A stretch of 64,000 nucleotides of DNA from Winogradskyella sp. UBA3174 (GCF_002364335.1 NZ_DEXW01000080.1:1-64000), one strand, 5' to 3'; positions 1 through 10,000 are shown, counted from the stretch's first letter. Translations and numbers: made by a program. The notes: generated by a model from the letters alone, not told the origin.

Positions 1-96
1 TTAGAGGGCTTTTGGTCAGAAAAACACGGGAATCCATTGTATTTAGGGGAGGAGCGTTGTTTTAGAATTGGGACACAAAGAGAGCTAGTTAATTAA
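1..96 (+). CDS. C-terminal end of an unidentified protein (partial)
   Basis: Frame 1 is open from the window edge and ends with TAA at 94-96. It encodes about 31 residues ending in ERCFRIGTQRELVN. The composition looks like a real protein tail, but too little is present to name a family. The gene begins outside the window. It is followed at once by the relic of an oppositely oriented zinc-ribbon gene. Confidence 0.45.
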   Translation, partial: LEGFWSEKHGNPLYLGEERCFRIGTQRELVN

Positions 97-100
97 AGCG

Positions 101-215
101 TTATTGAACCTTATGCTCTAAATAAATAAGAGTATTAGTGTCCAAATCATAATAAGGATACTGACGATTAAAACTAACATCCATATTTTTATTTAAATGG
201 TATCTGCTATTTAGT
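101..215 (-). pseudogene. Relic of the zinc-ribbon gene found intact at 31148-31576 (C-terminal part)
   Basis: Read on the minus strand, this stretch gives RYHLNKNMDVSFNRQYPYYD and then DLDTNTLIYLEHKVQ before a TAA at 101-103. It lines up with the C-terminus of the protein at 31148-31576 (RYHLVKNLQQNSHGQLPYF, DLEMNIVVYLKVN). The rest of the gene is missing. Together with the gene at 388 and the relic at 786 it reproduces the order seen at 30193-31576. About 170 bases up to 387 hold only an A+T-rich promoter region that resembles 30530-30691. Confidence 0.6.
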
Positions 216-387
216 TTTTCTAAAATTATAAATCCTAAAAAATCATGTAAGAAAAGTATGATTTGTTAATAATCTTAGCTTGTCAACATTTTATTCTGTA
301 GAGAACTATTTTTAGCGTTTTGCTTTCTACTTTTATTCTATTCTCATAATTTTATTGCTCTAAAAATAATAGAATTGTAATTGAATT

Positions 388-774
388 ATGAGTGCGTTTT
401 TTGATGATTTTTATTACGACAATATAGATCGACATGGCAAAATAGAAGCGATGCTGTATCGTAGGCCTGAAATCGAAGAAGAATATGACCATTTTCTTGT
501 TCTATTTACTGATTTAACAGCGTCTATAAATAATCATCTGTACCTACAAACCATAGATGAGTCCATTCCAATATCTGAAATAAACGTTATGATTGAGCGC
601 ATGAATCACTTAAATGATCTTAAGCTCTCGAAATATGCTGTATATAGAGCTTGTGAAGATTATTTAGTTAAAACGGAATGGTTTTTTGGTTTAACAAATC
701 AAAAGAAATTTAAAATTAGATTAGATTTTTATTCCAATATTGTTTTAGGTATTCACCAAGCATTTTACAGGTGA
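388..774 (+). CDS. Uncharacterised 128-residue protein, paralog of the gene at 30692
   Basis: I do not recognise a family. It is a soluble acidic protein with no signal peptide or membrane segment. It begins MSAFFDDFYYDN and has a conserved C-terminal block (YLVKTEWFF, RLDFYSNIVLGIHQAF). The gene at 30692 encodes a close paralog that shares both ends, and the upstream DNA is also similar (for example AGAAAAGTATGATTTGTTAA before each), so the whole locus was duplicated. The unique segment RHGKIEAMLYRRPEI near the N-terminus is the main difference. It lies between two relics of a zinc-ribbon gene, on the chromosome side of the island's left boundary. Confidence 0.6.
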   Translation: MSAFFDDFYYDNIDRHGKIEAMLYRRPEIEEEYDHFLVLFTDLTASINNHLYLQTIDESIPISEINVMIERMNHLNDLKLSKYAVYRACEDYLVKTEWFFGLTNQKKFKIRLDFYSNIVLGIHQAFYR

Positions 775-785
775 ATAAGAGTGAC

Positions 786-955
786 AGTAAATACAGCTTT
801 AGCTGCATTTATTGCCAATACACCAGCAACAACGTTTTCAACTCTAGCGGTATACATTTTTTGACTTGGTGGAGTAGGCTGGTTATTGGGAACTACAACG
901 TCTTTAGACTTAGTAGTTAGTGCTTTGGTTGTTTTTCTGGCATGATAAGCTTTTG
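786..955 (-). pseudogene. Internally deleted relic of the zinc-ribbon gene
   Basis: The minus strand reads KAYHARKTTKALTTKSKDVV, then PNNQPTPPSQKMYTARVENV and VAGVLAINAAKAVFT, matching the middle of the protein at 31148-31576. The N-terminal zinc ribbon and the C-terminus are absent. The C-terminal end is fused directly to DNA that follows the 388 gene. The join falls in the octamer AGTAAATA, which occurs twice in the intact locus (near 31077 and 31312), so a deletion between short direct repeats explains it. From 956 to 1160 I see no gene. Confidence 0.65.
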
Positions 956-1160
956 GTTTTTCTTTTAAAGGTAGAATGGTTTTAAATCTATAAGTGCAGA
1001 AGGGAAAAAGGAATACATATCATAAAAGACCTAGCATCTTATGTGATTTCGTAAAGAGGTCATCAAATTAGCGTTTTTATATACGCACATGGAACCTAAA
1101 GTCATCAAAATATCCCGTATCTTTAAGATTCAATTATTAAGCTAAAATCCCACTATATCT

Positions 1161-2111
1161 ATGAAGTTCTACCCTCTCGTTTTCTGTATGTTCGTCGCAC
1201 TACTATTTGGTTGTAAGGAGGTCAATCCCAAGGATGAGAAAGAGGTACGTGTCTTTGTAAAACAATGGAACGATACGCACACACAAGTAAAGTCTCCCTA
1301 TTTAGGACGTGACTATATGGATGTTGTAACCTATTACGGGAAAGAGCGCACCAGAACGCAAGTGCAGCAAGATAAAAATTTGCTGTTTGAACAATTCCCA
1401 GACTATACGCAGCGTGCTTTAAATGATCAATTGGTGATTACTAAAGAGGCTGGGATCTATATTGTGATGTTTACCAAACGTGTAAATTACAACGGAATAG
1501 AAGCAGATTACAACTCGTATCTTTCATTGATATTAAAAAATGGTAAGTTCAGAATACTACGAGAAGGTGTTGCTGATAATGCTAAAGATATTGATGCTCC
1601 TATTTTTCCCAGCTCTCGTGGCGACAATGCCGTTATCTTTAGAAACAGGCAACTGTATGGCGATTTTAATGGAGATGGTCTATCAGACTATGCTTCCGTG
1701 ATCTCCCCAGAAATAAGCTCCGCTACAACAGCGGATGCTCAAAGTACTGATGCTGTACAATGCAAAGGAGGATGCAACAGCGTGATCACCTTTAGTAATA
1801 AAGACCTTAAAGCCATCACGATCATAGGTGCGTACCGATCACAATTAGAAAATCTTAAAGACCTTAATAGCGACGGTGCAGACGAAATTGGTTTTTGGGA
1901 TATAAAACCCACTACCAAGAGCCTATATATTTTTAATGCAACCAATGGTACTTTGCTGAGCGAGCCTGTTGTAATTAATACTACCGTCCATAAAAATCTA
2001 AAACTTATTGATGTTTTTAAAAAAACGGGTCCCAATAAAATTACAGTAACACACAGTGAACTAGTTAATGGGAAGTGGATATTGAAGAGCGAAGTGATTA
2101 CACTAGACTAA
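1161..2111 (+). CDS. Lipoprotein with FG-GAP/EF-hand-like motifs
   Basis: The N-terminus is a lipoprotein signal: basic start, hydrophobic stretch (residues 5-16) and lipobox LLFGC with Cys18, so the mature protein should be lipid-anchored. Two calcium-binding-type motifs, GDFNGDGLSDYA (about residues 169-180) and LKDLNSDGADEIGF (about 234-247), resemble FG-GAP or dockerin-like loops. Two cysteines lie close together in the CKGGC motif (about 203-207). The function is unknown; a substrate-binding or surface-scaffold role is inference. It stands alone, with no obvious operon partner. Confidence 0.65.
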   Translation: MKFYPLVFCMFVALLFGCKEVNPKDEKEVRVFVKQWNDTHTQVKSPYLGRDYMDVVTYYGKERTRTQVQQDKNLLFEQFPDYTQRALNDQLVITKEAGIYIVMFTKRVNYNGIEADYNSYLSLILKNGKFRILREGVADNAKDIDAPIFPSSRGDNAVIFRNRQLYGDFNGDGLSDYASVISPEISSATTADAQSTDAVQCKGGCNSVITFSNKDLKAITIIGAYRSQLENLKDLNSDGADEIGFWDIKPTTKSLYIFNATNGTLLSEPVVINTTVHKNLKLIDVFKKTGPNKITVTHSELVNGKWILKSEVITLD

Positions 2112-2159
2112 GCGTCTATATTAAACGTTCAGAATCTCCTTTATATAGCAGTTGATAGA

Positions 2160-2351
2160 TTGATAGAGGCTAATGGTAAGTCTATTGACGTCAATGTTTC
2201 AAGTGCAGAACCAATCAGTCAACCTGTTCAGACTAAATCAAATTTAGATTCAGCAACACAAACATTTCATTCACCTAATATTAATACACCTAGTCGAAGA
2301 GCTTTAAATACATTCTTAGAAAGAATATCCTTTTCTGAGAGGAATAGCTGA
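2160..2351 (+). CDS. Doubtful short ORF
   Basis: A 63-codon frame starting with TTG, rich in Ser, Thr, Asn and Gln, with no recognisable domain and no clear ribosome binding site. It may be a gene fragment or chance. It is listed only because it is the one open frame between the lipoprotein gene and the island boundary. Confidence 0.2.
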   Translation: MIEANGKSIDVNVSSAEPISQPVQTKSNLDSATQTFHSPNINTPSRRALNTFLERISFSERNS

Positions 2352-2505
2352 GGTTAATAAACGGTATTTCTGCTAAAAAAGAGTGAGTTATCTAGAAAAA
2401 GATACAATATGATTTACTTTGATTTAATTGCATCAGCTGTAATAACATACATAATTTGTCTAAGAATTCTATGAAATGTTTTAGCTTTATTTTAGTAATT
2501 AAAAA

Positions 2506-2530
2506 AAGCCAAGATTTAAAATCTTGACTT
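2506..2530 (-). terminator. Displaced tRNA terminator
   Basis: The hairpin has a stem of CAAGAT/ATCTTG extended by AAG/CTT around one mismatch, with a run of T on the minus strand beyond it. It sits just downstream (minus direction) of the tRNA 3'-half copy at 2546-2589. I infer it was the original terminator of the tRNA-Met gene before the island separated the two. Confidence 0.5.
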
Positions 2531-2545
2531 TATTTACTAATACTA

Positions 2546-2589
2546 GTAGCGAGAACGAGAATTGAACTCGTGACCTCCGAGTTATGAAT
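2546..2589 (-). repeat. attL: 3'-half copy of tRNA-Met
   Basis: A 44-bp perfect repeat of 33683-33726 covering the anticodon loop to the 3' end of tRNA-Met. The 5' half is absent, so this copy is not a functional tRNA. It marks the left island boundary. Confidence 0.92.
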
Positions 2590-3067
2590 TAGTTCTAAAT
2601 ATTTTTAAAATACTGATAATCAAGTATTTAAAATTTACAAAATCTTAAATCGTGTTCCAAATTGTGTTCAATTTTATGTTCACTTTTTGTTAGAAATAAT
2701 GATACTCAAATTTAGAAAAAATAATTGAATTTCGATTTGAAATACTAATTTTTTTGGTGACTATAATCATAGTCAAATAAGTTTAACTCCAACGGCTTCA
2801 ATATTAGATTTTAGCTTAAATCATGAAATTTGACTATAAATTTAGTCATTAGCAACGTCTTGCAACGGTTATAGGAAAGTCATGAAACCTTTCCTTCCTC
2901 ATCATTTATATTACTAGCAGTAAATTGTATCTTATGAGTCATGGAAAAAGTAAATAAGCAATCTGTTTATAGGTTATAATTTTATTTTTCACTAAAAGTT
3001 GTCTAAAAAATCAATTTCACCATACCAATTACAATGATAAATATCTTTAATAACTTAATTCTTGATA
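2590..3067. other. Gene-free left end of the island
   Basis: About 480 bases of A+T-rich DNA next to attL. Apart from the integrase-arm-like repeats at 2652-2690 I see no gene, RNA or clear hairpin in it. Confidence 0.5.
2652..2690 (+). repeat. 12-bp-period repeats, candidate integrase arm-type sites (left)
   Basis: Three units in tandem: GTGTTCCAAATT, GTGTTCAATTTT and ATGTTCAC followed by T. The same unit (GTGTTCCAAATC twice, then GTGTTCATTTTC) occurs at 33557-33592 near the right end. Both sets lie inside the island, roughly 62 and 90 bases from the att cores. In the circular form they would flank the core as two arms. Confidence 0.5.
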
Positions 3068-3297
3068 TCAAAATAAAGCGAAAAATAATTCAGTATCTCC
3101 TTCAGATTTTAAACTTGTAAGCTTAATTTTATTTACAAATTGTTCTTTTCCAATATCTTCATACACTATAGAATCCTCCAAAAGACTGTCTAAAAAGGAT
3201 TTGCTCATGTACATAACTGCATAACAAATTAAACTAAAATCATTAATTTTTTATGATCATTTAAATCGTCTAATTTTATTATTGCAGTAGTTTTCAT
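3068..3297 (-). pseudogene. Frameshifted small gene, possibly STAS-like (DUF4325)
   Basis: On the minus strand an ORF begins MKTTAIIKLDDLNDHKKL (ATG at 3297) and stops after 22 codons. A second frame opens just beyond it and encodes MSKSFLDSLLEDSIVYEDI, then GKEQFVNKIKLTSLKSE, ending at 3068. The second part recalls STAS-like DUF4325 proteins (a Ser-Phe-Leu helix, then I-K-L). The family assignment is weak. It is divergent from the WYL gene, and the operator-like site at 3331 lies between them. Confidence 0.35.
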
Positions 3298-3330
3298 AGC
3301 TCTATTTCGTACACAAATCTACTTTATCTA

Positions 3331-3345
3331 TGCAATACATCTGCA
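3331..3345 (-). promoter_or_regulatory. Island operator site 1 (upstream of the WYL gene)
   Basis: The minus strand reads TGCAGATGTATTGCA, 14 of 15 bases identical to the site at 26460. It lies about 105 bases before the WYL regulator start, in inverted orientation compared with the other three sites. It is a likely autoregulatory site. Confidence 0.6.
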
Positions 3346-3449
3346 TGTAAAAAAAAGTCATAAATTATTGACTTAAATCAGGTTTAGTACGATTCAATTT
3401 TACTATTTTTAAACACCTTAATTAATTGCCTTTTTAAAATTTTAAGTCC

Positions 3450-4451
3450 ATGGCAACCAATCGGCATGCTCAAATACGATATACACTACTAGATCGTTGC
3501 TTCAGCAACTTTAATAGGCTGTACGACTATGATGGGCTTTTAGAAGAAGTGAATTCTGTGCTTTACGATTTAGGTACAGAAGGTATTAAATTACGTCAGA
3601 TTCAGTACGATATTGAACACATGAAATCAGATTCAGGTTGGGCAATTGATCTAGATGAAGATTTAAAGCTAGTTCGTAAAAAAGCGTTCCGTTACAAGAA
3701 TAAAAGCTTCTCGATTTCTAATCACCCTCTTAATGTCAATGATTCGGAGCAATTAGAAACCACAATAGCCATTTTATCACGTTACAAAAATAGAGCTGAG
3801 TTCTCCTGGTTAGAAGAATTAATTCCTAGAATGAAGCAGGGCTTTGATTTAGTGGCAAAAGGTGAAAATGGTGCAATAAGCTATCAAGAAAATATATACC
3901 TAAAAGGGCGAGAATTTATAGGAATAATATTCAATCTAATTCTCAAAAGAAAAAAAACCAGATTAATTTACGAGCCTTACGGAAAACCACAACAAGAAAC
4001 CATTATTTGTCCGTATCATTTGAAGCAATACAATAACCGCTGGTTTTTGTTTTGTTATAATGAAGAGTACAAGTCCATTTCAAATTATCCATTAGATAGG
4101 ATAATCAATATTGAAGAGTTGGCTGATAGTTTTAAATCGAGTACAATTAATTGGGTAGATTATTTTGACGATATAATAGGGGTGACAAAACCAGAAGAAA
4201 GAAATTTAGAAAAGATTTTATTAAAGTTTTCGGTGCAGCGTATTAATTATGTCTTGACAAAACCTTTGCATGGCACACAGAAGCCGGGTAAGGCAGACGA
4301 AGATGAGCGAACATTGACGATTGAGGTCATTCCAAATAATGAATTGTACCAGTTGCTATTGTCGTTTGGATCAGATTTAGAGGTTATTGCTCCTCCAGGT
4401 GTTAGAGAAGAAATGGCTGAAAGAATTAAAGACATGAATAATAATTATTAA
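3450..4451 (+). CDS. WYL-domain transcriptional regulator, BrxR-like
   Basis: A 333-residue protein. The N-terminal ~85 residues look like a winged helix (RHAQIRYTLLDRCF, then IKLRQIQYDIEHMKSD). Residues ~150-225 form the WYL ligand-sensing domain (LIYEPYG, WFLFCYNEE, PLDRIINIEEL). The remainder is the usual C-terminal extension. This matches the architecture of BrxR/CapW regulators, which bind inverted repeats and repress BREX or CBASS operons until a phage-related signal appears. It is the first intact gene of the BREX locus and is followed after 61 bases by the BREX operon. An operator-like site lies before it and another after it, so it probably controls itself and the modules downstream. 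Confidence 0.8.
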   Translation: MATNRHAQIRYTLLDRCFSNFNRLYDYDGLLEEVNSVLYDLGTEGIKLRQIQYDIEHMKSDSGWAIDLDEDLKLVRKKAFRYKNKSFSISNHPLNVNDSEQLETTIAILSRYKNRAEFSWLEELIPRMKQGFDLVAKGENGAISYQENIYLKGREFIGIIFNLILKRKKTRLIYEPYGKPQQETIICPYHLKQYNNRWFLFCYNEEYKSISNYPLDRIINIEELADSFKSSTINWVDYFDDIIGVTKPEERNLEKILLKFSVQRINYVLTKPLHGTQKPGKADEDERTLTIEVIPNNELYQLLLSFGSDLEVIAPPGVREEMAERIKDMNNNY

Positions 4452-4453
4452 TA

Positions 4454-4487
4454 TGCAGATAGTTTGCACACTTGAATATGATGTTTG
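4454..4487 (+). promoter_or_regulatory. Operator site 2 and promoter of the BREX operon
   Basis: TGCAGATAGTTTGCA at 4454-4468, then 15 bases, then TTTG at 4484-4487 as the probable -7 element. The operator would overlap the -33 region. Site 3 (21135) and site 4 (26460) show exactly the same TGCA-N15-TTTG geometry. Confidence 0.6.
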
Positions 4488-4512
4488 TATCGAACTTTAA
4501 ATGTATTGAGTT

Positions 4513-5769
4513 ATGAAATCAAAAATTGCCTGTCCAAATTGCGGAGAAAATATCGATGTTAATGATGTTTTAAAACATCAATTAGAAGATAGTATTAGGA
4601 AGGAATATGCTGTAAAGGAGATTGGTGCGCGCAAAATAATCGAAAAGCATAAAGAGGCTCTTGATAAAGAGAAGGCTGATTTTCTAGAAAGTAAGCAGCA
4701 AACGGAAGACGAATTTCAAAAACGTCTTCAAGAAAAATTAAAAGCAAGTCTTTTAATTAAAGAGGCAGCTCTTAAAGAAAAAATAAGTTCAGAAAATGCT
4801 GACCAACTAGAGGCTTTAAACAAAGAGCTTAACGAAAAGTCTGAAAAGCTTAAAGAGTTAAATAAGAGTAAGGCAGAAATCGAACGATTGAAGCGCGAAA
4901 AGAATGAAATGGAAGAGACTATAAAGGCTGAACAAGAAAAAGCCTTTAATGCAAAGCTTCAGGAGGAGCGCGATAAAATCAAAAAGCAGGCCGAAGATTC
5001 AAATGAATTAAAAATAAAAGAGTTTGAGAAGAAGTTAGCAGATCAGAAAAGGCTGATGGAAGAGATGCAACGTAAACACGAACAAGGCTCTATGCAGCTA
5101 CAAGGAGAAGTATTGGAGCTGGCTATAGAAGAATGGTTAGCAAGAGAATTCCCTCTGGATACTATTGATGAAATTAAGAAAGGAGCTAATGGTGCCGACT
5201 GTTTGCAAATAGTCAATACTAGAGAGTTACAAAACTGTGGTACTATTTATTACGAAAGTAAACGAACAAAGGCCTTTCAACCAGCTTGGATAGAGAAATT
5301 TAAAAATGATATCCGTGAAAAGAATGCTAATATAGGTGTTTTGGTGACTGAAGTCATGCCTAGTGATATGGATCGCATGGGATTGCGTAATGGAATTTGG
5401 ATTTGCACTTTTGAAGAATTTAAAGGATTATGTGCTGTTCTGCGTCAATCTATTGTTCAGTGGAGTCGTGTAAAGCTAAATCAGGAGAATAAAGGAGATA
5501 AAATGGAAATGCTTTATGACTTCCTAACAAGTAATGAATTTAGATTACAAATGGAAGGTGTGGTTGAAGGGTTCACGCAGATGGATATCGATTTGCAGAA
5601 AGAAAAAACAGCAATGAAGAGTATCTGGAAAAAGCGTGATAAACAGATTGAACGTGTGCGAGCTAATGCTATAGCTATGCATGGTTCTATCAAGGGTATT
5701 GCGGGTAACGCTATTCAGAGTATTCCTGCCTTAGAGTTAGAAATTGAGGGTGAACTGTTAATTGAATAA
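4513..5769 (+). CDS. DUF2130 protein: zinc ribbon, coiled coil, PD-(D/E)XK-like domain
   Basis: A 418-residue protein. A half zinc ribbon (CPNCGENIDV, residues 8-17) is followed by a long charged coiled coil (about 25-200). The DUF2130 domain then begins at about 205, with an acidic helix (LELAIEEWLAREF), Asp in GANGADCLQI and an E-x-K pair in YYESKRTKAF, the arrangement of a restriction-endonuclease-like core. It is predicted to act on DNA. It is not one of the six core type I BREX genes, yet it heads the operon and overlaps the brxA start by 8 bases, so it is likely translated together with BREX. I infer an accessory nuclease. Confidence 0.75.
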   Translation: MKSKIACPNCGENIDVNDVLKHQLEDSIRKEYAVKEIGARKIIEKHKEALDKEKADFLESKQQTEDEFQKRLQEKLKASLLIKEAALKEKISSENADQLEALNKELNEKSEKLKELNKSKAEIERLKREKNEMEETIKAEQEKAFNAKLQEERDKIKKQAEDSNELKIKEFEKKLADQKRLMEEMQRKHEQGSMQLQGEVLELAIEEWLAREFPLDTIDEIKKGANGADCLQIVNTRELQNCGTIYYESKRTKAFQPAWIEKFKNDIREKNANIGVLVTEVMPSDMDRMGLRNGIWICTFEEFKGLCAVLRQSIVQWSRVKLNQENKGDKMEMLYDFLTSNEFRLQMEGVVEGFTQMDIDLQKEKTAMKSIWKKRDKQIERVRANAIAMHGSIKGIAGNAIQSIPALELEIEGELLIE

Positions 5770-6397
5770 AATAGACAAATTGACTAACGAAATTAAGAAA
5801 TATAGTACTGGATTTACAAGTGGTGCACTTCTGTATAAGGAAGCACCATTTGTAATCAATGCTATTAATGATTCAAAAGAGTTTTTGTTAGGTAAGGAAG
5901 GGCTTAGACAAGAGTTTTTGCCTCATAATTCTGAAGCTTCAAAAAAGCGCATTAGGCAAGAGTTAGAAAAAAGACTACGAGCTTTAAATGATAGTAAGTT
6001 CATTGAATTGTTTCAAATTTCTGATGAGTCCAACAAAAAACTAATTCTGTTTTATGCGTCTTGTAAGTTGTATGACTTACTAGCTGATTTTATGTTAGAA
6101 GTCGTACTGCATAAATGGAATAATATTGATCTTGATTTGACTTCTGATGACTTCCAAAATTTTATTTATAAAAAAATGGGCAAGCATGATGAGCTATCGG
6201 AGATTACAGAAAACACTAGAAATAAATTAAGCCAAGTTGCTATAACAATGTTGAAACAATTAGGTTTGATGCAAAAAGGTAAGTTAATTAAAATAGAGTT
6301 CGATGATTCTGTTTTAAAAGCAATACTAAAAAATGGGGATACATGGTTTTTAGAAGCCATATTTCTTAAAGACCACGAATTAAAAGAACTTTTATAA
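5762..6397 (+). CDS. brxA: BREX protein BrxA (DUF1819)
   Basis: A 211-residue protein of the BrxA/DUF1819 family, recognised from YSTGFTSGALLYKEAPFVIN near the N-terminus and KLILFYASCKLYDLLADFM in the middle. It is a small helical protein found in type I BREX; its exact role is unsettled, and it has been reported to bind DNA. The only start that gives the full family length is TTG at 5762, inside the end of the DUF2130 gene. It is followed 3 bases later by brxB. Confidence 0.9.
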   Translation: MNKIDKLTNEIKKYSTGFTSGALLYKEAPFVINAINDSKEFLLGKEGLRQEFLPHNSEASKKRIRQELEKRLRALNDSKFIELFQISDESNKKLILFYASCKLYDLLADFMLEVVLHKWNNIDLDLTSDDFQNFIYKKMGKHDELSEITENTRNKLSQVAITMLKQLGLMQKGKLIKIEFDDSVLKAILKNGDTWFLEAIFLKDHELKELL

Positions 6398-6400
6398 GAA

Positions 6401-7000
6401 ATGAATAGCGCAGATAAAATTTATGACTTAATGAGTGACAAAGGCTTTCAGGAGCCTAGAACAGGGAATTTGTTTTTCCCAGCTTACGTCTATACTTATA
6501 AGCCAGAGTTGGAATATGAGATTAGAGATCAAATTACTCAACTTATTAAAAAACTAAAACGACCCAATCATTATTTAGATTGTTTAGTTGTTAATATTTA
6601 CGAAGAACTTATAACATTTTTAAAAGCTGATTCATTCTCTGGTTCTACTATATTCGATTCCATAATGGAAAAAGAAAAGGAAGATTATGAAGATGCCTTG
6701 AATTGGATTTTAGATGAGGTTGACAATGGGTTTTATGCACATTTTGAGGAAAAAGTAAAAAATCATTTTAAAGATAAAAATGATAAACGCGTGTTTTTGA
6801 TCATTTATGGATTTGGAACTGTTTTTCCTTATGTGCGAGCTTCAGATTTTTTAAAGAAAACAGAAAAACTAATTAAAGAATTTAAGGTGATTGTGTTTTA
6901 TCCAGGCACCTATGAAAATTCCAACTATAGCTTATTTAACGAATTAAACGACGATAATTTGTACAGAGCAAATCATTTAAACAATCAACTAGGAGAATAA
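6401..7000 (+). CDS. brxB: BREX protein BrxB (DUF1788)
   Basis: A 199-residue protein with the BrxB/DUF1788 signature: an N-terminal helical part, then VFLIIYGFGTVFPYVRASDF and VIVFYPGTYENSNYSLFN near the C-terminus. Its length fits the family. It is a core component of type I BREX, thought to work with BrxC and PglX in the defence and methylation complex. It sits in the conserved order brxA-brxB-brxC with short gaps. Confidence 0.92.
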   Translation: MNSADKIYDLMSDKGFQEPRTGNLFFPAYVYTYKPELEYEIRDQITQLIKKLKRPNHYLDCLVVNIYEELITFLKADSFSGSTIFDSIMEKEKEDYEDALNWILDEVDNGFYAHFEEKVKNHFKDKNDKRVFLIIYGFGTVFPYVRASDFLKKTEKLIKEFKVIVFYPGTYENSNYSLFNELNDDNLYRANHLNNQLGE

Positions 7001-7017
7001 TATAAAATAGCATCATA

Positions 7018-10000
7018 ATGAGTATTGAACAGTTATACGATAAAGATATTACCAGAAGAATAAACCCTGCTGTTGTAGTTAGTGAAATGGAGGAGTATTA
7101 CATTGACCAAGAGATCAATGAATATGAGTTTACACCAGTAATTACTAAAAATGTATTTAAGTTTTTAAATGCTGTCGCCACTAAAAAAGAAGGCAAAACA
7201 GGCGCTTGGATTAGTGGGTATTATGGTAGTGGTAAATCGCATTTTATAAAATATTTATTCTATTGTTTAAATGACAAATTTAAGGATCAGGCGATTCAAC
7301 GATTTGAAGATTCTATTAAGTTATTAGATTCTTTAGATGAACCAAATCCAGCACAAATTGAAAGTTTAAAAAAGTCTTTAAAGAAACTACAGATTGATGA
7401 GATCATGTTTAATATCGATGCTGTAGCGGATAATAAAGATGAAAAGGAAAGGATTACGCGAGTGCTTTTCAAAAAATTAAATGAGTTTAGAGGGTATAAT
7501 AACACCAATATTGCTTTAGCCTTATATCTCGAAAAACCTTTAGATGAAAATGGAAATTTTCAGGCATTTAAAGATAAAATTAAATCGTCGTTTAATGAAA
7601 ATTGGGATGGAAATCAAATACGTTTTATCAGAAGGTATTTAGACAAGGTTATTGAAATTGCTAAAGAATTTGATGCTGATATTGATAAGGAATCTATAAA
7701 AGCGAGTATTCTAGACCGAAACCAAGACTATACTATTGAGGCTTTTATCAAGGAAATTAAAGAGTACCTTTCTACTAAGGACGAGAATTATAGATTGTTA
7801 TTTTTATTAGATGAGGTGTCTCAATATATAGGATCAAACACGTCGTTGTTACTCAATTTGCAAACGATTGTTGAAGAAATAGGGGTTCAAGTCGGCACAC
7901 AAGTATGGATCGTATGTACAGCACAACAAGATTTATCGAACTTAATCAACAACACAGATAATAAAGGTGAAGACTTTGGTAAAATTTTAGGTCGTTTTGA
8001 AACTATGATTTCATTAGAAAGTCAGGATGCTGCTTATATTACAAAAAGAAGAATCTTATCAAAAAAATCAGAAGGTATTGGTCACTTAAACGATTACTAC
8101 AAAGATTATAAAGGTGCCATTGAAAACCAATTTGTGTTTGATCACGACTTGTATGAGAATTATTCAGATAAAGAAGATTTTACTCTAACCTATCCGTTTG
8201 TACCGTATCAATTCCGTTTGGTATCCGATGTTTTTGAATCCTTTAGTAATGTAGGTTATGTTGGTGAAGGCGTAAAAAATACGGAACGTGCAATTTTAGG
8301 GATTACTCATTTTACAGCTAACTTATGTAAAGATGAAGACATTGGATATTTTGTGCCATTTGATTTATTTTTTAACGAGCAATTTACAAAGAATCTGACC
8401 CACCATGCTAGAGGGATATTAGATAAAGCTTACAATATTGATGATGTTAAAAATAATCCATTTGCGCGTCGTGTAGTGAATGTATTATTTATGGTATCTA
8501 ATTTAGGAGATATTCAAAGTGTTAATTTTCCTGCGACTATTGAAAATATTGCATTGTTAATTATGGATGCTGTGGATACGCCAAAATTAGAAATGCAGAA
8601 AAAAGTAGAAACTGTATTAAATGTTTTGGTTTCAAAAAATATCATCCAAATATCAGAAGGGAAGTATCGCTTTTTAAAAGAGGACGAAATTGAAGTTGCC
8701 CAGCTTATAAAGAACTCACCTATTACCAATGAGGATCGTTTAACCTATCTCTACGATGATGTGATTCAAAAAGTGGTTAAACCAAATCCAAATGTACCTT
8801 TGGGTAACAAAAATTTTAAGATTGCCATAAACATAGACGATAAAGAAATCGGCTCAAGAGGCGATTTTAATCTTAGATTTTCTATATATGATGGAACGGA
8901 TCTTGACCAATTAGCACACGCTACAGCGTCTCAAGATATGATCATTGGGATCCACGATTGGTTTAAGCATGATAAGGATCTGGCAGCAAAAGTGTCTGAT
9001 TACGTGAGGACTCAAAAATATATTAGTCGCAATTTTTCAGCAGCTACAGGCTCAAGAGCAGAAACATTAGTAAACTTTAGGGAAACTAATAAATTATTGC
9101 TTAATGAGATTAAATTGCGCTTCGAGAAAAAGTTCATGGAAACTGCTTTCATCTCTAGCAATCAGGTTATTCAGTCTAGTGATATAACAGGTAGTACACC
9201 AAATGCGAGATTCGATGAAATGGTGAAGTTTCACATGCAAGCGGTATACCGAAAAAATGCATTAGCGAATGCTTATGCATCTTCTAATATCGACTTATTG
9301 TCACATGCAAAGTCTAAGCAAACAACAACCACCAATGAGTTAACACCTGCAGAAGAGGAAGTAAACAATAAATTAAATTTAAGTGGCGAAGGTCCAGTAG
9401 TTGGGGATATCGTTAAACAATTCGAAAAAGCACCTTATGGCTGGAAAGATCTTTCAACGTTAGACGTATTGTTACAAATTGCGAGAAAGGGACACAGACG
9501 TTTTGAATGGAGAAACGAAGAAATAACTTTAGAACTGTATGCAGAAAAAGCTTTAAACTCTAGGGAAAGAGACGCAGTAACAATCCACAAGGAAAAAGTA
9601 CACTCTAAAGATGAGGTAATCAACTTTATAAAAACTGTGAATGACGATATTTTCGCAGAGACTATAGTGCCTTCAAGCACTACAGATTATAAAGAGGCTG
9701 TTAGCACTTTCAAATTAAAGTTAGAACCTCAATTAAAGGCACTTAACCGAATGAAGGAAGACTATGACACCTTTCCATTTGCCATACATCTTAAAAAGTT
9801 TCACAGATCACTGAGTGACTTATACAATGAGCGAAATCCAGAAAAAATAGTAGAACAAGTAATAGCTCAAAAAGAGCAACTAAAGGCGTCTAGAGACACT
9901 TTTAAATATGTAGAAGAATTTATTGAATACAACTTTAAAGCTTACGAAAAATTGGTGGATTTTATTGCCGATAACAAAAACAACCTATCAGCATTAGATG

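Noticed and set aside
1739..2035. 98-codon minus-strand frame inside the lipoprotein gene
   Set aside because: The sense frame has a lipobox and calcium-loop motifs; the antisense frame has no recognisable feature.
2546..2589. Second tRNA-Met gene
   Set aside because: Only the 3' half is present; acceptor 5' strand and D arm are missing, so it is an att site.
3203..3222. Fifth island operator
   Set aside because: The minus strand reads TGCAGTTATGTACA, sharing only the first half of the 15-bp motif.
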